Assembly (NCBI GenBank): GCA_036392615.1
Contig: DASVXQ010000204.1
Span: 1 to 19,562 of the forward strand
DNA: 19,562 bases
Direction: 5' to 3'
From: DASVXQ01 sp036392615
GTDB lineage: Bacteria > Actinomycetota > CALGFH01
Shown: in pieces, positions 13,849-19,562 of the stretch
Layout: each line of letters opens with the position of its first letter
How positions within the stretch are numbered: position 1 is the stretch's first letter
Made by a program: the position numbers and the translations under genes
The notes under the pieces: model-generated
Seen by the model: the letters and a program-made list of their open reading frames with translations, nothing else
Told to the model about the DNA's origin: nothing
Databases searched by the model: none

Positions 13849-14571
13849 ATGGCCGAGGTCAAGATCCCCACCCCCCGGGGGGAGATGCCGACCTATGTGG
13901 CCACCCCGGCCGGCCAGGGGCCCTGGCCGGGGGTGGTGGTGATCCACGACTTCGCCGGCATGAGCCAGGACCTGCGCGGCCAGGCCGACCGGCTGGCCGG
14001 CGAGGGCTATCTGGCCGCCGCCCCCGACCTGTACTGGTGGGGCAGCGCGCTGCGCTGCCTGCGCACCATCTTTCGCGAGCTGGGGCCCCGCCAGGGCTGC
14101 ACCTTCGACGACATCGAGGCCGTCCGTGCCTGGCTGGCGGGCCGGGAGAACTGCACTGGCCAGATCGGGGTGATCGGATTCTGCATGGGCGGCGGCTATG
14201 CGCTGGCGCTGGCTCCCGGCCGTGGGTTCTCGGCCTCGAGCACCAACTACGGCGGCTGCCCTAAGGATGCCGAGCAGTGGCTGGTCGGCGCCTGCCCTAT
14301 TGTGGCCAGCTATGGCGGCAAGGACCACTCCCCGATGGGGGCCAGCGCCGCAGGGCGGCTGGAGCGGATCCTGACCAAGATCGGGGTGGACCATGACATC
14401 AAGGTGTACCCCGAGGCGAGCCATGGGTTCCTCAACGACCATCCCCCCGCCGACCGGACGCCCCTGCTGATGGTGCTGAACATAATTTCGGGGACCCGCT
14501 ACCACGAGCCGTCCGCCCAGGACGCCCGCCGGCGGATCGTGGCCTTTTTCAACAAGCACCTGAAGTCGTGA
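13849..14571 (+). CDS. Dienelactone hydrolase family alpha/beta hydrolase
   Basis: This is a 240-residue cytosolic alpha/beta hydrolase. The catalytic triad is Cys112 in GFCMGGG (the cysteine nucleophile elbow of dienelactone hydrolases), Asp159 in GGKDHS and His192 in ASHGFLN. The start (MAEVKIPTPRGEMPTYVATP) and the segment GVVVIHDFAGM are family-typical. Dienelactone hydrolases open dienelactones in chlorocatechol breakdown, but many members act on unknown esters or lactones, so the substrate is open. GGGGAGGG 4 bases before ATG 13849 supports the start. Length is normal. It is the only intact gene between copies 1 and 2 of the CTAG repeat, so it may have been carried in as cargo. Confidence 0.92.
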   Translation: MAEVKIPTPRGEMPTYVATPAGQGPWPGVVVIHDFAGMSQDLRGQADRLAGEGYLAAAPDLYWWGSALRCLRTIFRELGPRQGCTFDDIEAVRAWLAGRENCTGQIGVIGFCMGGGYALALAPGRGFSASSTNYGGCPKDAEQWLVGACPIVASYGGKDHSPMGASAAGRLERILTKIGVDHDIKVYPEASHGFLNDHPPADRTPLLMVLNIISGTRYHEPSAQDARRRIVAFFNKHLKS

Positions 14572-14686
14572 GGCCAATCGGTTCGGGTGGGCCGCATCGG
14601 GGCTGCGGATGAGCTGCCCGGCTATCCCAACCAGGCTACCTGAACGGGCCCTACAAGCAGGCACGGCGTCGTCCGGCCTGATGCCC

Positions 14687-14722
14687 TGCAACAGGGCAAA
14701 CGTTGCCGGTTACGGCACTAGA
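14687..14722 (-). repeat. CTAG repeat, copy 2 (inverted)
   Basis: On the minus strand the sequence from 14722 reads CTAGTGCCG, then a variable part, then GGCAACGTTTGCCCTGTT. It matches copies 1 and 3 in most positions but points the other way. Its inner end overlaps a small hairpin (TGCCCTG-CAA-CAGGGCA, 14682-14698). With copy 1 it brackets 1.08 kb holding the dienelactone hydrolase gene. Confidence 0.6.
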
Positions 14723-14756
14723 GCGTGTTTCTCGGATTGGTTTCCCGAGTTGAGCT

Positions 14757-14795
14757 GCTAGTGCCGCATCAGGCAACCTTCGCCCTGTTCAAGCT
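14757..14795 (+). repeat. CTAG repeat, copy 3
   Basis: It reads CTAGTGCCGCATCAGGCAAC and continues with CTTCGCCCTGTTCAAGCTG. It is in the same direction as copy 1 and only 34 bases from the end of copy 2. No inverted partner is seen to its right within the window, so it may be a solo terminus or part of a tandem arrangement with copy 2. Confidence 0.6.
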
Positions 14796-14842
14796 GGGCT
14801 CGACGCGTCAAGCTGAGCAATCGGCGCAGCGGAGGAGGCGCG

Positions 14843-15097
14843 ATGGCAGGCAACAGCCAAGACGATGCCCTGTCCGCCGCTGCGCGGGCGCGCGAGCGGG
14901 TCGTCCAGGCCAAGCGCAGGGAACTGGCTGCCCACAAGCGGGCGGCTGTGCTGCACGAACAGGCGGCCGAACTCCAGCAGCGCCTCGGGCACAAGAAGCA
15001 GGCCGAGGGGGCACTGCAACGGGCCGCCCACGCGCAGGAGCTGTACGGCCTGGCCCTTGCGGAGCTGGCCGAATGGGGCCTGCCGGCCGCCTCATAG
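14843..15097 (+). CDS. Small helical hypothetical protein
   Basis: This is an 84-residue protein that I do not recognise as a named family. It is almost wholly alpha-helical, very rich in Ala, Arg, Gln, Glu and His (ARARERVVQAKRRELAAHKR, then a second run with HEQAAELQQRL), and has no Cys and no membrane segment, so a coiled-coil hairpin is likely. The strong GGAGGAGGCGCG directly before ATG 14843 and the sensible composition support a real gene. It starts 48 bases after copy 3 of the CTAG repeat. A perfect palindrome lies four bases after its stop. No function can be assigned. Confidence 0.68.
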   Translation: MAGNSQDDALSAAARARERVVQAKRRELAAHKRAAVLHEQAAELQQRLGHKKQAEGALQRAAHAQELYGLALAELAEWGLPAAS

Positions 15098-15100
15098 CGG

Positions 15101-15118
15101 GTCGCAGCATGCTGCGAC
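15101..15118. terminator. Perfect 18-base palindrome after the small helical gene
   Basis: GTCGCAGCATGCTGCGAC is identical to its reverse complement and begins three bases after the stop of the preceding gene. Its place suits a transcript end or a pause site, but no T-run follows and the palindrome leaves little loop, so an operator is equally possible. Confidence 0.4.
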
Positions 15119-15479
15119 GAGGCGAACGTTGGCTGAAGCGGCGGCCCCAGGCACGGGACGTCGCCGGGATCCACTTCCTGGAGGCAACTCGAATCTGGGC
15201 GACGCAGTGAGGCTCGCCAAGAGCGGCGGCGGGTAGACCGGGCCGCCCCCATTCGCCTTGACGCCACGCGCCGCGCCAGGCGCGGCTCGAATCGTGGCGA
15301 AAGTTGGCCGCCAGTGGGGTCGAAGGTCCCTGGCGGCACCTGCTCGCCTGCCGGATCGTGGCTGCGGTGAGAAATCTTGAGGTCCCTGGACCCGGGTCTT
15401 GAGGTGCGCGTCCTGGCGTGGTCTTGGCGCCGCATTCGAGGGGGCGGTCGAGCAGGAGGGAGACGAGGAGGAATCCGCG
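15119..15479. other. Intergenic stretch without a supported gene
   Basis: No frame here has a ribosome binding site and recognisable domain. It has short inverted repeats only: CCGCGCC-A-GGCGCGG near 15268 and GACCCGGGTC near 15389. The right end carries the AGGAGG of the SHOCT gene. The promoter of that gene should lie here, but I cannot point to one. Confidence 0.5.
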
Positions 15480-15758
15480 ATGATGTGGGGATGGAGTGGT
15501 TGGAGCTGGTGGGGTTGGGCCCTGATGAGCCTCTCCATGATCGCGTTCTGGGGGCTGGTCATCTGGGGGATCGTGGCGCTGTTCCGGCGGCCCGGTGACA
15601 GGTGGCCGGGTGGCGGCAGCCCTGAGCAGTCCGATCCCGAGCGGATCCTGGCCGAGCGGTTCGCCAAGGGTGAGATTGACGAGGAGGAGTACAACCAGCG
15701 CCTGCAGGCGCTGCGGTCCGCCAATGGGCGGCCCGTCGATCTCTCCAGCAAGCCTTGA
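15480..15758 (+). CDS. SHOCT-domain small membrane protein
   Basis: The protein has 92 residues. A Trp-rich start (MMWGWSGWSWWGWALMSLSM) runs into one membrane helix (IAFWGLVIWGIVALF) and a Pro/Gly linker. The C-terminal SHOCT motif is DPERILAERFAKGEIDEEEY followed by NQRLQALR. SHOCT is a short domain found at protein ends and thought to aid oligomer formation. Proteins of exactly this design are common in actinobacterial metal and stress islands. GAGGAGG lies 8 bases before ATG 15480, so the frame extension from 15399 is not used. It is the only gene between two non-coding stretches. The function is unknown. Confidence 0.88.
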   Translation: MMWGWSGWSWWGWALMSLSMIAFWGLVIWGIVALFRRPGDRWPGGGSPEQSDPERILAERFAKGEIDEEEYNQRLQALRSANGRPVDLSSKP

Positions 15759-15761
15759 CGG

Positions 15762-15790
15762 TGCCGCGGAGCCGGCGTAGCGCCGCGGCA
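15762..15790 (+). terminator. Hairpin directly after the SHOCT gene
   Basis: TGCCGCGG at 15762-15769 pairs perfectly with CCGCGGCA at 15783-15790 around a 13-base loop, four bases after the stop codon. It lacks a T-run, as many actinobacterial hairpins do. It is called a terminator from its position only. Confidence 0.4.
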
Positions 15791-16060
15791 GCTTCCAACT
15801 GGCGCGGAGCGCGAGCCCGCCCGCGGCCGCATGCACTCGTGGTAGAGACGAGGCATCACCAGCCCAGTTGATCACCCGACATCTGGGGCGTGACGATTCC
15901 GCGTGATGGTTGCGGTGCGGGCGAGCGCGCCTTCCCTTCCCGCCACTGCCCAGCGAGGACTCGGGGACAGCCGACGGCGCCCGGCACCCGGCTCGCAGGC
16001 CACACGGAGTCTGACCGGTCACACGGACAGCCAGGGAAACGGAACGACGGGCTGGTGGCC
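15791..16060. other. Intergenic stretch between convergent genes, no supported gene
   Basis: Open frames cross this region on both strands, but none has a ribosome binding site or a recognisable domain. It separates the plus-strand SHOCT gene from the minus-strand oxidoreductase that ends at 16061. I see no repeat or RNA gene in it. Confidence 0.5.
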
Positions 16061-17002
16061 CTACGAGGCATTGACTGAGCTTGGCCCCCTACGGACGTTC
16101 CTCCCTGGGCGCAGGATGGGCAAGACCTCTCTGGCGAGCCGCTCTCGCTGCTCGACGCCATCGGCGGCAGGCGAGAGACTCAAGTTCAGGAACGAGAAGC
16201 CTTGGGAGACGAACCTGGCCAGCTGCTCGGCGACCTCCTCGGGGGCGCCGGCGATCTGACGATTGGTTCCGATTGCCGCGGCGCCTTCCTTGACCAGCAC
16301 GCTGACGTTGAGGCCATAGGTGAGTGCTTCGGGATCGCGCCCGGCCCGGCTCGCGGTCTCGCGGATCCGGTCGAGGCTTCGGTACGCCCGCTCGGGCTCG
16401 AGCAGGAACAGCGACGGCAGCCAGCCGTCCGCCTTGCGCCCCACCAGGTCCAGCATCCTCGGTCCGAAGGCGCCCAGCCAGATCGGCGGGGGACTGACGC
16501 GCCTGGGCTGCAGCTCGGCCCCATTGGTGGTGAAGTGGCGGCCGGCGTAGGAGAAGCCTTGCTGGCGCCAGAGGCCCCGCAGGATATCGATGGCCTCCTC
16601 GGTGGCCGCCACCGTCTCGGCGGGTGAGCGTCGGGCCAGGCCGAACGCGCCAAACGCCTGGTGATTGATGGGAGCGCCGCCGCCCAGCGCCAGGATCAGG
16701 CGGCCACCGGCCAGCCGGTCGAGGGTCTCAGCCATCTTGGCCAGGACTGCCGGGTGGCGGTTGGGCAGGGCCAGGACGTTGGGAGCGAGCTTGATGGTGG
16801 TGGTGTTCGCCGCCAACCAGGTCAGCAGCGTCCACGTCTCCAGCGACGGCGGAGGCCCGTGAAGCACGTCGCGGTGCACCGTGACCGCATCGAAGCCCAG
16901 CGCCTCGGCATGCCGCGCCTCGGCCACCGTGTCGGCGCCCGGCGAGCTGGAGACCGTGATCCCGATGCCAGGGCGGGCGTTGAATAGCGAAGCTGAGGTC
17001 AT
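16061..17002 (-). CDS. LLM-class (luciferase-like, probably F420-dependent) oxidoreductase
   Basis: This is a 313-residue TIM-barrel protein of the bacterial luciferase-like superfamily. It has the N-terminal GIGITVSSSPG and AEALGFDAVTVHRD strands, then TTTIKLAPNVLALPNRHPAVLAK and the family hallmark LDRLAGGRLILALGGG. PPPIWLGAFGPRMLDLVGRKADGW is the usual later signature. Members use F420H2 or FMNH2 to reduce varied substrates, and actinobacterial proteins of this length mostly use F420. The substrate is unknown. The ribosome binding site is indistinct, with AGGAGGGGCAGGA ending 8 bases before ATG 17002. A MerR-family gene is divergent, and a promoter with the long spacer typical of MerR control lies about 108 bases upstream. 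Confidence 0.9.
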   Translation of the reverse strand: MTSASLFNARPGIGITVSSSPGADTVAEARHAEALGFDAVTVHRDVLHGPPPSLETWTLLTWLAANTTTIKLAPNVLALPNRHPAVLAKMAETLDRLAGGRLILALGGGAPINHQAFGAFGLARRSPAETVAATEEAIDILRGLWRQQGFSYAGRHFTTNGAELQPRRVSPPPIWLGAFGPRMLDLVGRKADGWLPSLFLLEPERAYRSLDRIRETASRAGRDPEALTYGLNVSVLVKEGAAAIGTNRQIAGAPEEVAEQLARFVSQGFSFLNLSLSPAADGVEQRERLAREVLPILRPGRNVRRGPSSVNAS

Positions 17003-17109
17003 CGTCTTGGTCCTGCCCCTCCTGGCGTCAGCCGCAACGCGGCAACCGCCAGGAGCCGTTGGTGTGCGCCGGGGCTGGTCGCCTCGGCGTGGTGCTACCG
17101 TGCGGGCCG

Positions 17110-17141
17110 AGGCTAAGGGGTTGTCCCCAGGGGAAGGTCAA
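17110..17141 (-). promoter_or_regulatory. MerR-type long-spacer promoter facing the LLM oxidoreductase
   Basis: On the minus strand TTGACC (17141-17136) and TAGCCT (17115-17110) are 20 bases apart, or 19 if TTAGCC is taken as the -10 box. MerR-family activators work on exactly such 19-20-base spacers. The spacer contains the perfect dyad TCCCC-A-GGGGA (17124-17134). The MerR-family gene starts 9 bases from the -35 box, so the protein could also repress itself here. Confidence 0.55.
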
Positions 17142-17149
17142 GCGTCAGG

Positions 17150-17596
17150 GTGAAAGAAGCGCCCAGGTTCGACGTCGCCAAGGCCGACGCCGACGTCGTG
17201 ACGATCGGGGAGGCGGCCAGGCGGGCGGGCCTCACCCCCAAGGCCGTCCGCCTCTATGAGGCGCGGGGCCTCCTGCCGCCGGTCAAGCGGACCGAATCCG
17301 GCTACCGACTCTATACCGAGCACGACCTCCGAGTGCTCCGCTTCATCCGCCAGGCTCGCACTGTGGGCCTGGGATTGGAGGAGATCCACACGATCATGGC
17401 GCTGCGCCGAGGTGGCATCCCGCCAAGCGAGGACGTCATCGCGCTGCTCGAGGCTCGCTTCGGTGGGATCAAGCGACAGATCGCGGAGTTCCAGTCGCTG
17501 CGGCACGCTCTCGCGGAGGTCCTCGATGCCACGATTTCGAGCGCTCGCCGCGGAGAGAATCCACAGCTCTGCCGCATCCTGGACCGGCTTTCGTAG
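17150..17596 (+). CDS. MerR-family transcriptional regulator
   Basis: The protein has 148 residues. The N-terminal winged helix reads VTIGEAARRAGLTPKAVRLY, followed by EARGLLPPVKRTESGYRLYT, the MerR signature. RFIRQARTVGLGLEEIHTIM leads into the long dimer helix (about residues 83-125). The C-terminal part has a single Cys at 141 (NPQLCRIL), so it is not a classical mercury or copper sensor with several Cys ligands, and the effector is unknown. GTG 17150 is the likely start, with AGGGGAAGG at 17129-17137 as a weak ribosome binding site. It is divergent from the LLM oxidoreductase and probably controls it through the long-spacer promoter between them. Confidence 0.88.
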   Translation: MKEAPRFDVAKADADVVTIGEAARRAGLTPKAVRLYEARGLLPPVKRTESGYRLYTEHDLRVLRFIRQARTVGLGLEEIHTIMALRRGGIPPSEDVIALLEARFGGIKRQIAEFQSLRHALAEVLDATISSARRGENPQLCRILDRLS

Positions 17597-17743
17597 GCTC
17601 GACCCCACCAGCCGGATCTTCCAGAAGGTTAATGCCCTGCTTGGCACCTGACCTGCCCAGAGCGTTCGAGGCCCTAACTTGGCGGTGAGCGCGTGGATCT
17701 CGCCCAACATGGCGACAGAGTAGGGAGCCACCATCCTCAATAG

Positions 17744-17773
17744 GCTGCGCCCTCGGTGAGCCGAGGGCGCAGC
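17744..17773. terminator. Strong bidirectional hairpin between merR and the ssb chimera
   Basis: A perfect 13-base stem (GCTGCGCCCTCGG against CCGAGGGCGCAGC) encloses the loop TGAG. It lies 16 bases after the end of the minus-strand ssb-like gene and about 150 bases after the convergent MerR gene. There is no long T-run on either side, but stem strength and position make a shared terminator likely. Confidence 0.7.
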
Positions 17774-17789
17774 TGGTATCAAACGCTTC

Positions 17790-18167
17790 TCAGGAGGGCG
17801 TAGGGTCGTTGAACTGGCCCCGCTCGGCGCCGCGTTCGCCGTTGCGGCTGCGCTCGGCCCGCTCGGGCTTGGCGATCGCCCAGCGCAGGCTGGGGGCGAC
17901 CTCGTCGGCGTCGATCTCGGTCACCGACCGCTTCTCCCCCTCAGGGGTCTCCCACGAGCGGGTCCGAAGCCGCCCCAGCACCACCGCGCGGTTGCCCTTC
18001 GAGAGGGACTCGGCGATGTTCTCGGCCTGGTCGCGCCAGGCGTTGACCCGGAAGAACGACGGCTCGCCGTCGCGCCAGCTGCCGTACTCGTACCGCTCCT
18101 TGCCGGTCAGCAGGTCGAGGCCGGCGTAGACCTTGACCTGCCAGTAGTCGCTGCGTTTTCGGATCAT
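17790..18167 (-). CDS. Chimeric single-stranded DNA-binding protein with an integrase-type N-terminus
   Basis: The protein has 125 residues. Positions of about 1-27 read MIRKRSDYWQVKVYAGLDLL and TGKERYE. That is the opening of the N-terminal arm-binding domain of phage-type tyrosine integrases (typically xIRKRGxxWxVRVYxGxDPxTGKxRY). From about residue 28 the sequence is an actinobacterial SSB: GSWRDGEPSFFRVNAWRDQA, then ENIAESLSKGNRAVVLGRLR, TRSWETPEGEKRSVTEIDAD and EVAPSLRW. The first strand block of the SSB OB fold (the usual VGNLxxDPELRYTPSGxAVxxF) is missing, as is the acidic DDDxPF tail. The frame is open across the join. It starts 9 bases after the HEPN gene stop and probably shares its transcript. 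DNA binding is doubtful. It may be a fossil or a recombination product. Confidence 0.8.
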   Translation of the reverse strand: MIRKRSDYWQVKVYAGLDLLTGKERYEYGSWRDGEPSFFRVNAWRDQAENIAESLSKGNRAVVLGRLRTRSWETPEGEKRSVTEIDADEVAPSLRWAIAKPERAERSRNGERGAERGQFNDPTPS

Positions 18168-18176
18168 CTTGCTTGC

Positions 18177-19394
18177 CTAGCTGGAGTCGGTGTCATGGTT
18201 GAGAAACCAGGTCCGAATCGCCGTGGCGGAGACTGCAAGGGCAGCGCTATGCAGGTCCCAATGCTTCATGTCGCTGGGTACGAGCGTCCCTGCCAGGGAG
18301 CGCGGGACGTCCAGGCCATGGAGCCCGCCGCCGTGCACGAACGCCGAGCGCAACCCGTACATGGCCGAGCGGGCCTCCGTTCCCTCAGCGGCAGCGTAGG
18401 TCTCGATGAAGTTGCGGAAGCGGGCGGTAGGACCAGGACTACGGTCGCGCTTACAGCATGGGCAGGGGTCAGTCTTCTGCTCGGGAAGGAGGGCTTCGAT
18501 AGCATTGATCGCTGCGATGTAGCTGAGCGACTTCGAGGTGTGCCAGACACGCCCGGCAGCATCGAACCAGTAGCTGGCACGCAGAAGCTGATCGCGCGTT
18601 CGCAGGTCGGCATTCTCGAAGCGATCGAAGACCGCATCGAGGCATGCGGGCACGCTCAAGTCGTCATCCGAGCGAATGCTATCCCGGGCGTAGTACTTGT
18701 CGTCTGGCACGACGGTCAGCTTCTGATGTCCAGCCGGGTCAGAGAAGTCGTCGGCTCGAGCGATGAAGCCGTCGACCATGTAGCCCTCGTTCACATACGC
18801 CGTATGTAGGCCGCCAGAAGTCGGTTCATGAAGCAGCACCCAGTGATGGGGATGTGCAAGCGACTCGCGCGTGATTTGACCGCGCAGCAGCAACGAAAGC
18901 AGCAGGTGCAACTCCCAGAAGCGCCGCCACCGTCGCGTTTCCGCAAGAGCGAAGTTGGCTGAACTGCGCGTTCGGTACTCAAGTATGAACGGGTGCTCGC
19001 CTAGGAGGAATCCTGGCCGGGGTGCCTGCTGGGGAGCGGGGAGGATCTGCCAGTCGTCGCCGTGTCGCCAGAACCCTTTGATCTCGGGGATGCTAAAGAG
19101 CACCCCGCGACGAACCTCGACCCCGACATCCGCGGCGAAGGCAGCCTCAGCGCACTCTCGCAGCGTCCTGACTAGCTCGTCCGTCAGTCCTAGTCCGGGC
19201 TCGTAGCGGACGATCTGGCCATGCCTGTCGTACACCACATCGAGCGCATGCCCTCTCTCTGGGTGGAAGTAGGTGACTCGCTCTCCGGACTCCCACCGGC
19301 TAAGCGGGAGCACATCCCTGAGGATGCTGACAAGCTCCTCGTCGGGAACACGCCCCAGCCCGAGCGCATCGCCAAGGGTCTCTTCGCTGATCAT
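18177..19394 (-). CDS. HEPN-domain (Apea-like) protein, possible RNase
   Basis: This is a 405-residue protein. The N-terminal half (for example EIKGFWRHGDDWQILPAP and LLGEHPFILEYR) is not from a family I can name. The C-terminal part, from about residue 270, reads LRASYWFDAAGRVWHTSKSL, YIAAINAIEALL and then AMYGLRSAFVHGGG. That is the Apea-like HEPN pattern with the R-x4-H motif at Arg349 to His354, the catalytic pair in HEPN ribonucleases. A CPCC cluster (Cys311, 313, 314) between the helices may bind zinc. ATG 19394 follows a GGGAGCC ribosome binding site of modest quality, and an earlier in-frame start at 19484 is less likely. GC is lower than in the metal genes (57 % and 62 % in two 60-base lines counted by hand, against 73 % in one copA line), a sign of transfer. 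It lies just downstream of tRNA-Sec. Confidence 0.72.
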   Translation of the reverse strand: MISEETLGDALGLGRVPDEELVSILRDVLPLSRWESGERVTYFHPERGHALDVVYDRHGQIVRYEPGLGLTDELVRTLRECAEAAFAADVGVEVRRGVLFSIPEIKGFWRHGDDWQILPAPQQAPRPGFLLGEHPFILEYRTRSSANFALAETRRWRRFWELHLLLSLLLRGQITRESLAHPHHWVLLHEPTSGGLHTAYVNEGYMVDGFIARADDFSDPAGHQKLTVVPDDKYYARDSIRSDDDLSVPACLDAVFDRFENADLRTRDQLLRASYWFDAAGRVWHTSKSLSYIAAINAIEALLPEQKTDPCPCCKRDRSPGPTARFRNFIETYAAAEGTEARSAMYGLRSAFVHGGGLHGLDVPRSLAGTLVPSDMKHWDLHSAALAVSATAIRTWFLNHDTDSS

Positions 19395-19502
19395 GGCTCC
19401 CGAACCTCGCCGGAGTCTACGGCGGTTACCGTGCCAGCAACCGTGCCAGAAGGTAGGTACTTGGAACGGCTCCTGAAATACCACGAGCGAAACCGCAGGT
19501 AG

Positions 19503-19562
19503 CGGAGGCGGACGGGAATCGAACCCGCCAGGCGGGGGACGCCCGCCTCAACGGTTTTGAAG
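19503..19562 (-). tRNA. selC: tRNA-Sec (anticodon UCA), 3' part, cut by the window edge
   Basis: Read on the minus strand, the sequence starts in the anticodon loop as CTTCAAA with anticodon TCA at 19560-19558, the standard loop of selenocysteine tRNA. A long variable arm follows, with the stem GGCGGG/CCCGCC at 19531-19547. The T arm (19528-19512) has a 5-base stem around TTCGATT, and the acceptor strand CCGCCTCC is 8 bases (19511-19504). The discriminator base is G (19503), and CCA is not encoded. The 8 plus 5 acceptor and T stems and the long extra arm exclude tRNA-Ser, -Leu and -Tyr, which have 7-base acceptors. The 5' half lies beyond the window. Confidence 0.9.

Noticed and set aside
14682..14698. 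Hairpin TGCCCTG-CAA-CAGGGCA as the terminator of the dienelactone hydrolase gene
   Set aside because: It lies over 100 bases after the stop, has no T-run on the plus strand and overlaps copy 2 of the CTAG repeat, which explains it better.
17600..19500. A second copy of the tRNA-Sec 3' end as an integration scar
   Set aside because: I looked for the T-arm and acceptor sequence again to the left and did not find it, so integration at this tRNA is not shown.
1..19562. CRISPR arrays, rRNA genes and replication origins
   Set aside because: No regularly spaced repeats, no rRNA-like blocks and no DnaA-box clusters were seen.

Overview
The window is high-GC DNA, about 70 % by eye, from an actinobacterium-like organism. 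Signs of this are the GC-rich third codon positions, GTG and TTG starts with strong AGGAGG-type ribosome binding sites, CsoR-type copper boxes, a match to the Streptomyces Nur (nickel uptake regulator) box, an F420-dependent LLM-type oxidoreductase and an NlpC/P60 hydrolase. The genus cannot be told from the sequence.

Layout. (1) 1-642: the 3' end of an IS3-family element abuts a truncated saccharopine-dehydrogenase-like gene. (2) 900-11270: a metal-homeostasis block. A small minus-strand pair (DUF2892 membrane protein, then a Met/His-rich membrane peptide with an apparent one-base frameshift) lies downstream of a CsoR-like box at 1521. A NiCoT nickel/cobalt permease follows, with a Nur-type box at 1960. 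Next come a BlaI/CopY-family repressor translationally coupled to an M56 metalloprotease, a possibly leaderless small membrane protein and a DUF305 lipoprotein. On the minus strand is the copper set csoR, copZ, copA and a second P1B-ATPase with the unusual motif CPD, with a CsoR-like box in front of csoR. (3) 11457-12941: a secreted NlpC/P60 endopeptidase convergent with a glyoxalase-like protein. (4) 12977-14800: a gene graveyard with pieces of a TetR regulator, a DUF1059 protein, an IS256-family transposase and a YnfA membrane protein. It is followed by a dienelactone hydrolase bracketed by copies of a ~39-bp repeat that begins CTAG. (5) 14843-17596: a small coiled-coil protein, a SHOCT-domain membrane protein, and a divergent LLM oxidoreductase/MerR pair with a long-spacer promoter. 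(6) 17790-19562: a single-stranded DNA-binding protein whose N-terminus has been replaced by the start of a phage-type integrase, a HEPN-domain (Apea-like) protein with lower GC, and at the window edge the 3' part of a selenocysteine tRNA.

How the parts may work together. CsoR probably releases its two boxes when copper rises. CopZ then hands Cu(I) to CopA for export, while the CPD-type ATPase, the DUF305 lipoprotein and perhaps the DUF2892 pair act at or outside the membrane. BlaI with a protease that has no extra sensor domain may give a second, proteolytic control layer. The NiCoT gene is set up for the opposite task, nickel or cobalt uptake under a Nur-type repressor. The edges and the middle of the window carry mobile-element scars, so the block appears to have been assembled and rearranged by insertion. 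The tRNA-Sec shows that the genome may decode UGA as selenocysteine. I found no convincing selenoprotein inside the window.
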